Below are positions 51,634-60,500 of a stretch of 64,000 nt of DNA, piece by piece. Source of the stretch: Aequorivita iocasae (GTDB lineage: Bacteria; Bacteroidota; Bacteroidia; Flavobacteriales; Flavobacteriaceae); the NCBI RefSeq assembly GCF_016757735.1, contig NZ_CP068439.1, forward strand, positions 3,002,001 through 3,066,000, written 5' to 3'. Below the pieces are notes generated by a model. The model had not been told where the DNA came from and did not search any database. It saw nothing but the letters and a program-made list of their open reading frames with translations. How positions within the stretch are numbered: position 1 is the stretch's first letter; every line of letters begins with the position of its first letter. Position numbers and translations under genes: made by a program.

Positions 51634-53574
51634 ATGAAAAATTTTAGTTTAATTTTTTCAGCACTCTTGCTCTTTGTTGCGTGTAAAGACACACAAAAGG
51701 ATAACACCAACGAGGTTGCTGATATTAAAACCTATACTATAGAGCAATTTATGGGGAACGAAAATGCATTTGCAAATGGCTTTTCTCCGGACAATTCAAA
51801 AGTATTAATAACCAGCAACCGTTCCGGCATTTACAATATGTATAATGTTTCTGTAGAAGGCGGCGAATTTATGCCCATAACGCAGTCTGACAGCGCTTCA
51901 GTTTATGGTATTTCCTATTTTCCTAATGACGACAGGATTCTTTTCAGAATGGATGGCAATGGAGATGAAATTTTCAAAATTTTTCTGAAAGACAGCAACG
52001 GTATTAAAAGGTTAACACCGGAGAAAAATGTTAGAGCACTCTTTCAAGGCTGGGCTAAGGATGGCAATAGTTTTTATTACCAAAGCAACGAACGCAGCCC
52101 ACAAATAATGGATGTTTATGAAATGGACATTGCGACCTTTAAACCAAAACTTCTTCTTAAAAATGATGACGCTATGGATTTTGGCGGAATTTCAGCAGAT
52201 AAAAATTATATGTTGCTTTCAAAATCCATCAATACAAACGATAGTGACTTGTTTCTTTTAAATCTTAAAACGAATAAAAAAACTAAGATAAATGAAACAT
52301 TGAGCAAGAATACACCTGAAGATTTTTCGCCCGATGGAAAATCATTTTACTACACAACCGATGTAGATGCTGAATTCAGCTATTTGATGAAATACAATAT
52401 TGAAGACGGCAGCAAAGAAAAGGTTTTGGAGAAAGATTGGGATATCAATGCCTTCTATTTCACCCACAACGGAAAATATCAAGTTATGTTTACCAACGAA
52501 GATGCCAAAACAGAAATGTACGTAACCGAAGTGGCAACCGGAAAAGAATTGAATTTTCCTGAAATTGATGGACAGGCCATAAATGCCGCAAGTTTTTCGA
52601 GGGACGAAAAAATGGCTTTGTTGACCGTGGGAAGCTCCCAACTTCCCACAAATACGTATTCGTACAATATTGCATCTGGAGAATATCACAAGCTTACCGA
52701 TGTTTTAAACAAAGAAATAAATCCGGATGATTTGGTGAAAGCAACTGTGGTTCGTTTTAAATCTTTTGACGGATTGGAAATTCCGGCAATCTACTATCAG
52801 CCAAAACAAGCAAGTTCCGCTAATAAAACTCCAGCGTTGGTTTGGGTCCACGGTGGTCCAGGGGGTCAATCAAGGCAAGGGTTTAGTTCGTTTATTCAAT
52901 ATCTTGTAAACCACGGATATGCAATCTTGGCGGTTAACAACCGTGGCAGTAGCGGTTACGGGAAAACTTTTTTTCAAATGGACGACCAAAACCACGGCGA
53001 TAAGGATTTGAAAGATTGCATTGCCGGGAAAAATTGGTTGGCAAATCAAGAAATAATCGATAAAGACAAAATTGGTATTATTGGAGGCTCTTACGGAGGC
53101 TATATGACGATGGCGGCACTTACCTACGCTCCCGACGAATTTAAGGTTGGCGTAAATATTTTCGGGGTTACCAACTGGATCAGAACTTTAAACAGTATTC
53201 CACCCTGGTGGGAATCTTTTAAAGATGCGCTTTATTTAGAAATGGGCGATCCAAATACTGCAGATTCCGTTCGCTTAAAGCAAATTTCACCATTGTTCCA
53301 TACCGAAAATGTAACAAAACCTTTAATGGTACTGCAAGGTGCGCAGGATCCACGGGTTCTTAAAATTGAATCGGATGAAATTGTGGAAGGAGTTAAAAAG
53401 AACGGCGTTCCAGTGGAGTATGTGGTTTTTGAAGATGAAGGCCACGGATTTGTAAAAAAGGAAAACGAGATTGAAGCCTACGGAAAGGTTTTGAAGTTTT
53501 TGAACCAATATTTAAAAGGAAAAGATCAAACTACTTTGGATACAGGCGCCACAGAAACTACCGAAGTGAAATAA
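51634..53574 (+). CDS. S9-family prolyl oligopeptidase-type peptidase, lipoprotein
   Basis: 646 residues. Lipoprotein signal MKNFSLIFSALLLFVACKD (lipobox FVAC). Residues 30-360 form a TolB-like propeller (GFSPDNSKVLITSNRSGIYN). The alpha/beta hydrolase domain has nucleophile Ser486 in GGSYGGYM, Asp in QGAQDPR and His in DEGHGF. A membrane-anchored exopeptidase acting on short peptides is expected. Confidence 0.92.
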   Translation: MKNFSLIFSALLLFVACKDTQKDNTNEVADIKTYTIEQFMGNENAFANGFSPDNSKVLITSNRSGIYNMYNVSVEGGEFMPITQSDSASVYGISYFPNDDRILFRMDGNGDEIFKIFLKDSNGIKRLTPEKNVRALFQGWAKDGNSFYYQSNERSPQIMDVYEMDIATFKPKLLLKNDDAMDFGGISADKNYMLLSKSINTNDSDLFLLNLKTNKKTKINETLSKNTPEDFSPDGKSFYYTTDVDAEFSYLMKYNIEDGSKEKVLEKDWDINAFYFTHNGKYQVMFTNEDAKTEMYVTEVATGKELNFPEIDGQAINAASFSRDEKMALLTVGSSQLPTNTYSYNIASGEYHKLTDVLNKEINPDDLVKATVVRFKSFDGLEIPAIYYQPKQASSANKTPALVWVHGGPGGQSRQGFSSFIQYLVNHGYAILAVNNRGSSGYGKTFFQMDDQNHGDKDLKDCIAGKNWLANQEIIDKDKIGIIGGSYGGYMTMAALTYAPDEFKVGVNIFGVTNWIRTLNSIPPWWESFKDALYLEMGDPNTADSVRLKQISPLFHTENVTKPLMVLQGAQDPRVLKIESDEIVEGVKKNGVPVEYVVFEDEGHGFVKKENEIEAYGKVLKFLNQYLKGKDQTTLDTGATETTEVK

Positions 53575-53580
53575 TAAAAT

Positions 53581-54546
53581 TTAGACTATTCCAATCTTTT
53601 CGGAATGTGCAATAGCTTTTTCGCTGTTGGCAAAATAACAAGTAGCAACACCCATAGATTCTATATTGTTCAGAATTTTTTGGGTTTTTGCTTTTTTTCC
53701 TTTTGAAGTTTGCCGAATGTAAATAGCCTTTATATTTTGCGGAAATATCTTAACCACCCGTTCATAAAGGTATGGATCCTTCTGTGAGTCATCGCCCAGT
53801 AACACATATTCAAGTTTAGGGTAAAACATGACAATATCCTTTATCTTTTCAAATTTATGGTCGTGGCTGCCTCTTCCCGTAAAAAGAAAATCGGAGATTC
53901 CGGTTTTTATTTTTTTCAGTTTTATTACTGCCTTCGGCAATTTGTGAAGTCGCGCAAAGGAATCAATAAATTCGTATAGGTTCCACTCGCTGCTGGAAAC
54001 GTAAAAAAACGAATTGGAAGCCCTTTCATTGTTTTGTCCTGCTTTACTCAAAGCTTGGTAATGCGGCACTACATCCTCAAAGACCTTACGTTTGTTGATG
54101 TTTTTAAGAAGAAGCACATAAAGTTTTTTAAAAAAAATTCCGCTGTGCGAAACCAAGAAAGTATCGTCAATGTCTGATATTACGCCGACCTTGCTTTCAA
54201 AGGGCTTCAACAATTCAGAATTTTCAACGATTCCGTAATCATACAGCTCGCAACATACCTGAAACGGGTGCCAACCACTCTCAAGTTTCTCGGAATATGG
54301 AATTGTAAACCGAAAATATCCATCAGCCAATGTTTTGGTAGTGACTTCTAAATTTTTAAACTTCAATTTTACCTCTACATTTTCCAAAGGTTTTATTCGG
54401 AACATATGAATCACGGACACCGCATGGCGAATTCCCTTTCGGTCCAATCTGTATTTGTCGGGTGCCCACGATTTAAAAACGTGGCCAAAAACAACCAATT
54501 CCTCATCATTTACATAGCCACGGTACAATTTTAAATCAAGCTTCAC
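53581..54546 (-). CDS. DUF2183 / App1-like phosphatase-domain protein
   Basis: 321 residues, no signal peptide. Residues 1-100 form a beta-rich N-domain; the catalytic part has SDIDDTFLVS (DxDxT of the HAD-like type), FFYVSSSEWNLYEFI and LLGDDSQKDPYLYE. Yeast App1 with this domain is a phosphatidate phosphatase; substrate here not known. Divergent from the lipid kinase gene, which may point to related lipid metabolism. Confidence 0.87.
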   Translation of the reverse strand: MKLDLKLYRGYVNDEELVVFGHVFKSWAPDKYRLDRKGIRHAVSVIHMFRIKPLENVEVKLKFKNLEVTTKTLADGYFRFTIPYSEKLESGWHPFQVCCELYDYGIVENSELLKPFESKVGVISDIDDTFLVSHSGIFFKKLYVLLLKNINKRKVFEDVVPHYQALSKAGQNNERASNSFFYVSSSEWNLYEFIDSFARLHKLPKAVIKLKKIKTGISDFLFTGRGSHDHKFEKIKDIVMFYPKLEYVLLGDDSQKDPYLYERVVKIFPQNIKAIYIRQTSKGKKAKTQKILNNIESMGVATCYFANSEKAIAHSEKIGIV

Positions 54547-54611
54547 TTATTGAGATTTCGTTAACGGTTTAATATTTCCAAAATAGGTATTTTTAAATTC
54601 AATCTTTATTA

Positions 54612-55520
54612 ATGAAATCAGAAAATTATATTTTATTGGTGGTTAACCCAATTGCGGGCGATAACGACAAATCTTCTATAATCACAGCAGTTGAATATGA
54701 GGTGTCCCAACGCGATTATAAGCTTAAAATCTATGAGACTACCGGAGATGATGATAAAAACACCATAGATTCCTTAATAGAGGAATACAATCCATCCCGA
54801 ATTATAGTTGTGGGGGGTGATGGCACAATTTCATTGGTCGCGGAATGTGTTTATGAAAAGGAGATAATTCTAGGTATCATACCGGCCGGATCCGCAAATG
54901 GAATGGCGGTAAATTTCGGCATTCCTGAAACAATTAAAGAACAGATAGCCATAGCGCTTTCTGATTGGACATTAAAAGTAGATGTGCTTTTTATCAATGG
55001 GCGAATGTGCCTTCATATTGCAGATTTGGGCATCAATGCAGAATTGGTCAAAAACTATGAAAGTTCAGGAGTTCGGGGCAAATGGGGCTATTTTTTACAG
55101 TCCATCCCCACGCTTATAAATTCAGAATCGCCTTTCCATTTCACCATTGAAACTGCCGAGGGAATGGTTAATGAGTCAGGAGTTTTACTGGCTATTGCAA
55201 ATGCCAATAAATTTGGCACCGGCGCTACCATAAACCCCAACGGAAAAATAAACGATGGCATATTTGAAATCTTGATTTTTAAACATCTTGATTTTATAGA
55301 AATTTTTAAAACAATAAACGACAAGCCTGATATGTCTTCAGATTTTGTTCAAGTAATATCAACAGAAAATGCTATAATTCGTTCCACTAAAAAAATTCCA
55401 TTCCAAATAGATGGAGAATTTATTGGTGAAATTGATGAAGTTAAAGTTTCAGTGGCGCAAGAAAAATTATTAGTTGCGCTGCCTGAAAAGTTCTGTAAAC
55501 ACTATACATTCCAACATTAA
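54612..55520 (+). CDS. Diacylglycerol-kinase-family lipid kinase
   Basis: 302 residues. The nucleotide-binding motif VGGDGTISLVAECV lies at residues 73-86 and GIIPAGSANGMA at 93-104, as in the YegS/BmrU/DgkB group; the C-terminal half is the beta-sandwich lid. Phosphorylates a lipid alcohol at the inner membrane; the exact substrate cannot be told. Followed 3 bases later by the hydrolase-OsmC gene. Confidence 0.9.
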   Translation: MKSENYILLVVNPIAGDNDKSSIITAVEYEVSQRDYKLKIYETTGDDDKNTIDSLIEEYNPSRIIVVGGDGTISLVAECVYEKEIILGIIPAGSANGMAVNFGIPETIKEQIAIALSDWTLKVDVLFINGRMCLHIADLGINAELVKNYESSGVRGKWGYFLQSIPTLINSESPFHFTIETAEGMVNESGVLLAIANANKFGTGATINPNGKINDGIFEILIFKHLDFIEIFKTINDKPDMSSDFVQVISTENAIIRSTKKIPFQIDGEFIGEIDEVKVSVAQEKLLVALPEKFCKHYTFQH

Positions 55521-55523
55521 ATT

Positions 55524-56741
55524 ATGAATATTCAAAAAGTATCATTTACCAATAAAGATGAAGAACAACTGGCAGGGCGTTTGGAACTTCCGTTAGACCA
55601 AAAGCCCCATAATTTTGTCATTTTTGCACACTGCTTTACGTGTACCAAAAATTTGAGCGCCGTTAAAAATATTGGTAGGGCACTTACAGATTCGGGTTTT
55701 GGCGTTTTAAGGTTTGACTTTACGGGGTTGGGAGAAAGCGAAGGCGATTTTGAAAACACAAACTTCTCCGGCAATGTGGAAGATTTAGTTGAAGCTGCAA
55801 ATTTCCTAAAAAAAAATTACGAAGCTCCCACCCTTATTATTGGTCATTCCCTAGGGGGCGCAGCGGCAATCTTTGCTGCAAATAAAATTGATTCCATAAA
55901 AACTGTAGCGGTTATCAATTCTCCCAGCCATCCTTCACATGTAATGCATTTGCTGAGAGAAAGCAAACATGAAATAACAAAAAATGGAAAAGCAAAGGTA
56001 AATCTTGGGGGATTGGATTTCACCATAAAAAAACAGTTTCTGGACGATCTGAAAGATAAATCGCTTTTGAAAATTGTCAGCAAATTCAAAAAGGCATTAC
56101 TTATTTTACATTCACCGCAGGATACCGTTGTTGGAATAAATAACGCCGAAGAAGTATATACATCCGCACACCACCCTAAAAGTTTTATATCGCTCGACGG
56201 TGTTGACCATCTATTGAGCAAAAAAGAAGATTCAAAATATGTGGGGCAAGTAATTGCAGGCTGGGCTTCCCGCTATTTAGAAATTCCAAGCATTAAGGAG
56301 GTTAAAAGTAAAAGTAAAGTTGCGGCAAGTTTAGATAAGGATGAAATGTTTACCACCCATTTAAAACTAGGTGACCATAATTTAATTGCAGATGAACCCA
56401 CAAGTTTTGGGGGAAACAATTATGGCCCTTCCCCTTACGAATTTCTTTCCGCAGGGCTTGCCGCCTGCACTGTAATGACCATACAAATGTATGCCCGAAG
56501 GAAAAAATGGAATGTTGAAAACGTAACCTGTCATATCAACTATTCGAAGGATCATGCGGTAGATTGTGAGCATTGTGAAGATGACTCGGCCAAAATAGAC
56601 ACCTTCACCCGCGAAATAAAATTAGAAGGAAATCTTTCCGAAGAGCAAAAAACAAGACTGCTGCAAATTGCCGATAAATGTCCGGTTCATAAAACGTTAC
56701 ACACAAAAACCCAAGTTATTACATCTTTATATATTTCTTAA
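55524..56741 (+). CDS. Alpha/beta hydrolase fused to OsmC domain
   Basis: 405 residues. Residues 1-255 are an alpha/beta hydrolase (GHSLGGAAA, nucleophile Ser; Asp in SPQDTVVG; His in DGVDHLLS). Residues 270-405 are an OsmC-like domain with the paired cysteines in LAACTVMTIQMYA and DKCPVHKTLH, typical of hydroperoxide reductases. The fusion is a known bifunctional type. A role in detoxifying organic peroxides or esters is likely. Confidence 0.9.
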   Translation: MNIQKVSFTNKDEEQLAGRLELPLDQKPHNFVIFAHCFTCTKNLSAVKNIGRALTDSGFGVLRFDFTGLGESEGDFENTNFSGNVEDLVEAANFLKKNYEAPTLIIGHSLGGAAAIFAANKIDSIKTVAVINSPSHPSHVMHLLRESKHEITKNGKAKVNLGGLDFTIKKQFLDDLKDKSLLKIVSKFKKALLILHSPQDTVVGINNAEEVYTSAHHPKSFISLDGVDHLLSKKEDSKYVGQVIAGWASRYLEIPSIKEVKSKSKVAASLDKDEMFTTHLKLGDHNLIADEPTSFGGNNYGPSPYEFLSAGLAACTVMTIQMYARRKKWNVENVTCHINYSKDHAVDCEHCEDDSAKIDTFTREIKLEGNLSEEQKTRLLQIADKCPVHKTLHTKTQVITSLYIS

Positions 56742-56797
56742 ACCCACAATCGTATCAATCTATTTTGTAAACTTGTAGGGTATTTAAACTACAGTTT

Positions 56798-57334
56798 ATG
56801 AAAATAAAAACACATTTAATTCTATTAATAATAGGAGGCGTAACAGTTTTACAAAGTTGCTGCTGGTATGGCGATTGCAACGAAGGAGATGATATACCCC
56901 CAATTTTTGTTGAATCTGATTACGAGCCTGTATTTATGGAACGGGCTGCTTTTGAAAGCAGTGTAGTACTCTCTCCAGCTAAACCAGTGGTAAATGCGGG
57001 AAAAATTTATGTTATCGATACATTTCTTTTTATCAATGAAAAGAATGAAGGATTTCACATTTTCAATAATGAAAACCCTTCAAGCCCATCCCCAATTTAT
57101 TTTATAGAATCGCCCGGTGCAACAGATTTGGCCATAAGAGAAAATGTATTCTACATAAATCAGGCAACAGATCTTATAGCGGTGCAAGTTGATTTGGCAG
57201 CAGGAGGTCTTAATGTTTCTAAACGAATAAGAAACACCTTTCCTGAAATGCTTTCTCCAGATGGATTTTATCCCAATGATATTCCACAGAATAATGTAGT
57301 TATAAACTGGATACCAAAAACCGATACCCCATGA
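56798..57334 (+). CDS. LVIVD-like lipoprotein, short
   Basis: 178 residues. Lipoprotein signal MKIKTHLILLIIGGVTVLQSC. The mature part has repeat-like strands (GKIYVIDTFLFINEKNEGFH, TDLAIRENVFYINQATDLIA) similar to LVIVD propeller blades. Overlaps the next gene by ATGA, so both are made together. Confidence 0.75.
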   Translation: MKIKTHLILLIIGGVTVLQSCCWYGDCNEGDDIPPIFVESDYEPVFMERAAFESSVVLSPAKPVVNAGKIYVIDTFLFINEKNEGFHIFNNENPSSPSPIYFIESPGATDLAIRENVFYINQATDLIAVQVDLAAGGLNVSKRIRNTFPEMLSPDGFYPNDIPQNNVVINWIPKTDTP

Positions 57335-58077
57335 AAAAGATAGTAATTTTTATTATAACTGTAGCTTTCACCTTAGCCTGTAGCCAAGAGGGAGAAAATG
57401 TATCTCAAAATGAAACTATGGGCAACAACGATGGACAAGGTGGCTCTTTGGCGCGTTTTGCAATGCTAGGGGATTATCTGTACACCGTGGATGAATACGG
57501 ATTGAATGTTTACAACATTGCAACTCCATCTGATCCTGTATTCGTTAATAACATTCCTATTAGTTTCAGAATTGAAACCCTTTTCAATTATAAGGAATTT
57601 CTCTACATAGGTTCACAAAATGGAATGTTTATATATAGCATTAGAAATCCAGAATTTCCAGAATATATGGCAGATGTACAGCATTTTACCTCTTGCGATC
57701 CTGTTGTGGCAAATGACACCACAGCTTTTGTTACGCTGTGGTCAGATTTAGGGTGTGGAACTACTGTAAACCAATTGGAGATTTATGATATAACCGATGT
57801 TGTAAACCCCACATTGTTAAGCGTTAGAAGCCTAACATTTCCAAAAGGTATGGGACTTTATGGAGATTATTTATTTGTTTGTGATGATGAAATAAAAGTC
57901 TTTGATATTTCAGACCCAGCAAATTCAGTTTTGGTCCATAATATAAACCGATTAGCTTTTGATGTAATTATACAACACAATTTATTAATTGCCATTGGCG
58001 AGAATGGAATCTATCAATATCAACTCAACCAAAATGATATTACCAATACTTCCCAACTGAGTGCTTTAAACTTTTAA
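57331..58077 (+). CDS. LVIVD-repeat lipoprotein
   Basis: 248 residues. Lipoprotein signal MKKIVIFIITVAFTLAC. Four to five blades of the form GDYLYTVDEYGLNVYNIATP, FLYIGSQNGMFIYSIRNPEF and DYLFVCDDEIKVFDISDPAN, a beta-propeller of the LVIVD type. Surface or periplasmic, function unknown. Translationally coupled to the previous lipoprotein gene. Confidence 0.82.
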   Translation: MKKIVIFIITVAFTLACSQEGENVSQNETMGNNDGQGGSLARFAMLGDYLYTVDEYGLNVYNIATPSDPVFVNNIPISFRIETLFNYKEFLYIGSQNGMFIYSIRNPEFPEYMADVQHFTSCDPVVANDTTAFVTLWSDLGCGTTVNQLEIYDITDVVNPTLLSVRSLTFPKGMGLYGDYLFVCDDEIKVFDISDPANSVLVHNINRLAFDVIIQHNLLIAIGENGIYQYQLNQNDITNTSQLSALNF

Positions 58078-58155
58078 AGTATTCTTAAATTATTGCTGTC
58101 GCTCAAAAACTATTGTACCTTTATTTTAAACTAGTAATAAACCAAAAAATAAATC

Positions 58156-58758
58156 ATGAAAAAAATTAGATTATTTTGCAGTCTTTTAGCGGTTATGGCA
58201 TTTATAAGCTGTAAAAACGAAAAAAAAGATATGGATTCCACCAATGGAATGAATGATTCTATATTAATGGAAAATGAAAACCAAGAAAACTTGGTACAGG
58301 AAGAAGCTAAAACAGTCTCTGTGTCCTTGGAATCTAAAAGTGGAAGTACAGCTGTAGGTGAAGCATATTTTAGTGAAACAAAAGGCATGGTTACCTTTGA
58401 GGCTAAATTTTCTGGACTACAACCTGGAACTCATGCCATTCATATTCACGAAAAAGCAGATTGCAGTGCCGCAGACGCCACTTCTGCAGGCGGTCACTGG
58501 AATCCCACACACACCAAGCACGGAAAATGGGGCGATGCAGCTGGATACCATAAAGGAGATATCGGAAATTTTGAGGTTACCGACGATGGAAGAGGCCGAA
58601 TTTCGATGGAAACCAACGAATGGTGCATAGGCTGTGGCGATGAGAATAAAGATATTCTTGGCAAAGCTTTAATTGTACACGAAGGTAAAGATGATTTCAC
58701 AACCCAACCTACTGGCGATGCCGGAGGTAGAGTAAGTTGTGGAGGAATTATTAAATAA
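58156..58758 (+). CDS. sodC: Cu/Zn superoxide dismutase, lipoprotein
   Basis: 200 residues. The N-terminus MKKIRLFCSLLAVMAFISC has lipobox FISC; an acidic linker follows (25-55). Copper and zinc ligands lie in HAIHIHEKADCS, GHWNPTHTKHG and later DAGGRVSCGG; the disulfide cysteines are present. Converts superoxide in the periplasm. Single gene with its own terminator. Confidence 0.93.
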   Translation: MKKIRLFCSLLAVMAFISCKNEKKDMDSTNGMNDSILMENENQENLVQEEAKTVSVSLESKSGSTAVGEAYFSETKGMVTFEAKFSGLQPGTHAIHIHEKADCSAADATSAGGHWNPTHTKHGKWGDAAGYHKGDIGNFEVTDDGRGRISMETNEWCIGCGDENKDILGKALIVHEGKDDFTTQPTGDAGGRVSCGGIIK

Positions 58759-58784
58759 AATTTTTGATCTTAATTTCATACAAA

Positions 58785-58812
58785 AAATGTCGGCAAAATG
58801 CCGACATTTTTT
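58785..58812. terminator. Bidirectional terminator after sodC
   Basis: AAAATGTCGGCA and TGCCGACATTTT are perfect 12-base arms around AAA, with a T-run; shared by the convergent lpd gene. Confidence 0.92.
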
Positions 58813-58836
58813 TTTATTTCAAGAATATGAGCGTTA

Positions 58837-60240
58837 TTAAATATGCAATGCTCGGTCATCGGTTGCAGCAAGTGCGGCTTCTTTCACTGCTTCGGCATAT
58901 GTGGGGTGCGCATGGCTCATTCTGGCAATATCTTCGGCACTGGCGCGGAATTCCATAGCCGTAACAGCTTCTGCAATTAAATCAGCAACACGAGCTCCTA
59001 CCATGTGTACACCTAGAACCTCATCCGTTTTTTTATCGGAAAGAATCTTTACAAAACCGTCGGTATCGCCACTGGCACGGCTTCTTCCCAAAGCGCGCAT
59101 CGGGAACTGACCGCTTTTATATTCAACATTCGCTTCTTTTAATTGCTCTTCGGTTTTCCCAACGGAAGCAACTTCCGGCCAAGTGTAAACCACCCCCGGG
59201 ATTAAATTATAATCAATATGTGGCTTTTGTCCGGCAATAATTTCGGCAACTAAAACACCTTCTTCCGAAGCCTTGTGCGCAAGCATTGCCCCGCGAACCA
59301 CATCACCAATGGCATAAATATTTTTAATATTTGTTTGTAAATGGTCGTTAACGTCAATCATTCCGCGTTCTGTGATTTTCACACCTGCGTTTTCAGCTTT
59401 CAACCCATCGGTATATGGTTTTCTTCCAACGGAAACCAAGCAATAATCGCCTTTAAAATTTACTTCTTTATCATTTTTATCGGTAGCAGTAACAGTTACT
59501 TCTTTTCCTTTTTTGGAAACTGCGGAAACTTTATGTGAAACAAAGAACTTCACGCCCTGCTTTTTCATTACCTTCATCAATTCCTTGCTTTGTGTGGAAT
59601 CCATTGTGGGAATAATTCGGTCCATATATTCCACTACGGAGACTTCGGAGCCCAATCGGTGATAAACTTGTCCCAATTCCAAACCAATTACGCCACCTCC
59701 AATAACCACAAGGTGTTTCGGGATTTCTTTTAAACTCAAGGCTTCGGTAGAAGTGATAATCCGGTCTTTGTCCAATTTTATAAAAGGAAGCGTTGCAGGC
59801 TTGCTGCCGGTAGCAATAATGGTATTTTTGGCTTCAATGGTCTCCTTTTTCTTACCATTTGTTATTTCAATATTGGTAGCATCCCTAAAAGCACCCATCC
59901 CGGTAAAAACGTCAATTTTGTTTTTATCCATTAAAAACGCTATCCCTTTGGTGGTTTGGTCTACAACGGAAGCTTTGCGTTCAATCATTTTTTTGAAGTT
60001 CAGCTTTATTTCTCCTGGAATTTCAATTCCGTGTTCCTCAAAATGTTTCAAGGCATCTTCGTAATGATGTGAGGAGTCAAGTAATGCTTTGCTGGGAATA
60101 CAACCCACATTCAGGCAGGTTCCCCCCAAAACATCATATTTTTCAATGATTGCGGTTTTCATTCCCAATTGTGCGCAGCGGATTGCTGCCACATAGCCCC
60201 CGGGGCCAGACCCAATTACTGCTACATCATATTTGCTCAT
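58837..60240 (-). CDS. lpd: Dihydrolipoyl dehydrogenase
   Basis: 467 residues. The E3 flavoenzyme of 2-oxo acid dehydrogenase complexes and the glycine cleavage system. FAD site VAVIGSGPGGYVAAI at the N-terminus, redox-active disulfide GGTCLNVGCIPSK (residues 40-52), NAD site VVIGGGVIGLELG near 177, and the C-terminal active-site His-Glu in HAHPTYAE. Length normal. Confidence 0.95.
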   Translation of the reverse strand: MSKYDVAVIGSGPGGYVAAIRCAQLGMKTAIIEKYDVLGGTCLNVGCIPSKALLDSSHHYEDALKHFEEHGIEIPGEIKLNFKKMIERKASVVDQTTKGIAFLMDKNKIDVFTGMGAFRDATNIEITNGKKKETIEAKNTIIATGSKPATLPFIKLDKDRIITSTEALSLKEIPKHLVVIGGGVIGLELGQVYHRLGSEVSVVEYMDRIIPTMDSTQSKELMKVMKKQGVKFFVSHKVSAVSKKGKEVTVTATDKNDKEVNFKGDYCLVSVGRKPYTDGLKAENAGVKITERGMIDVNDHLQTNIKNIYAIGDVVRGAMLAHKASEEGVLVAEIIAGQKPHIDYNLIPGVVYTWPEVASVGKTEEQLKEANVEYKSGQFPMRALGRSRASGDTDGFVKILSDKKTDEVLGVHMVGARVADLIAEAVTAMEFRASAEDIARMSHAHPTYAEAVKEAALAATDDRALHI

Positions 60241-60266
60241 AAAAGTTGAATTTTATATTGAAGTGC

Positions 60267-60274
60267 CAAAGGTA
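60267..60274 (-). promoter_or_regulatory. Promoter -7 box of lpd
   Basis: Minus strand TACCTTTG fits TAnnTTTG, 26 bases before the ATG. Confidence 0.6.
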
Positions 60275-60281
60275 CGATACT

Positions 60282-60435
60282 GTTTAAGAGTTTAAAAGTT
60301 TAAGTTATGTGAATTTGTAAAATTGTGAGTTGAATTTATACCCCCCCTATTCCCATATTCACAGATTTACAAGTTCACTTACACGCTTACTCCCAACTTG
60401 CATACTCACTTATCCACTTATTCACTTATTAACCA
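60282..60435. repeat. Tract G: degenerate heptad hairpin
   Basis: Left arm words GTTTAAG, AGTTTAA, AAGTTTA, AGTTATG, TGAATTT, GTAAAAT, TGTGAGT, TGAATTT. After a loop with seven C's, right words ATTCACA, GATTTAC, AAGTTCA, CTTACAC, GCTTACT and then CACTTAT-type words of 8 bases. GTGAATTTGTAAAATTGTGA pairs with the complement of the segment at about 60356-60377 with few mismatches. There is no gene in the loop. Confidence 0.65.
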
Positions 60436-60500
60436 TATAATAATTTCACCACTCCTATTAATTTTTGCATTTTTGCCAAATAACCAACAATTCCAAAAAA

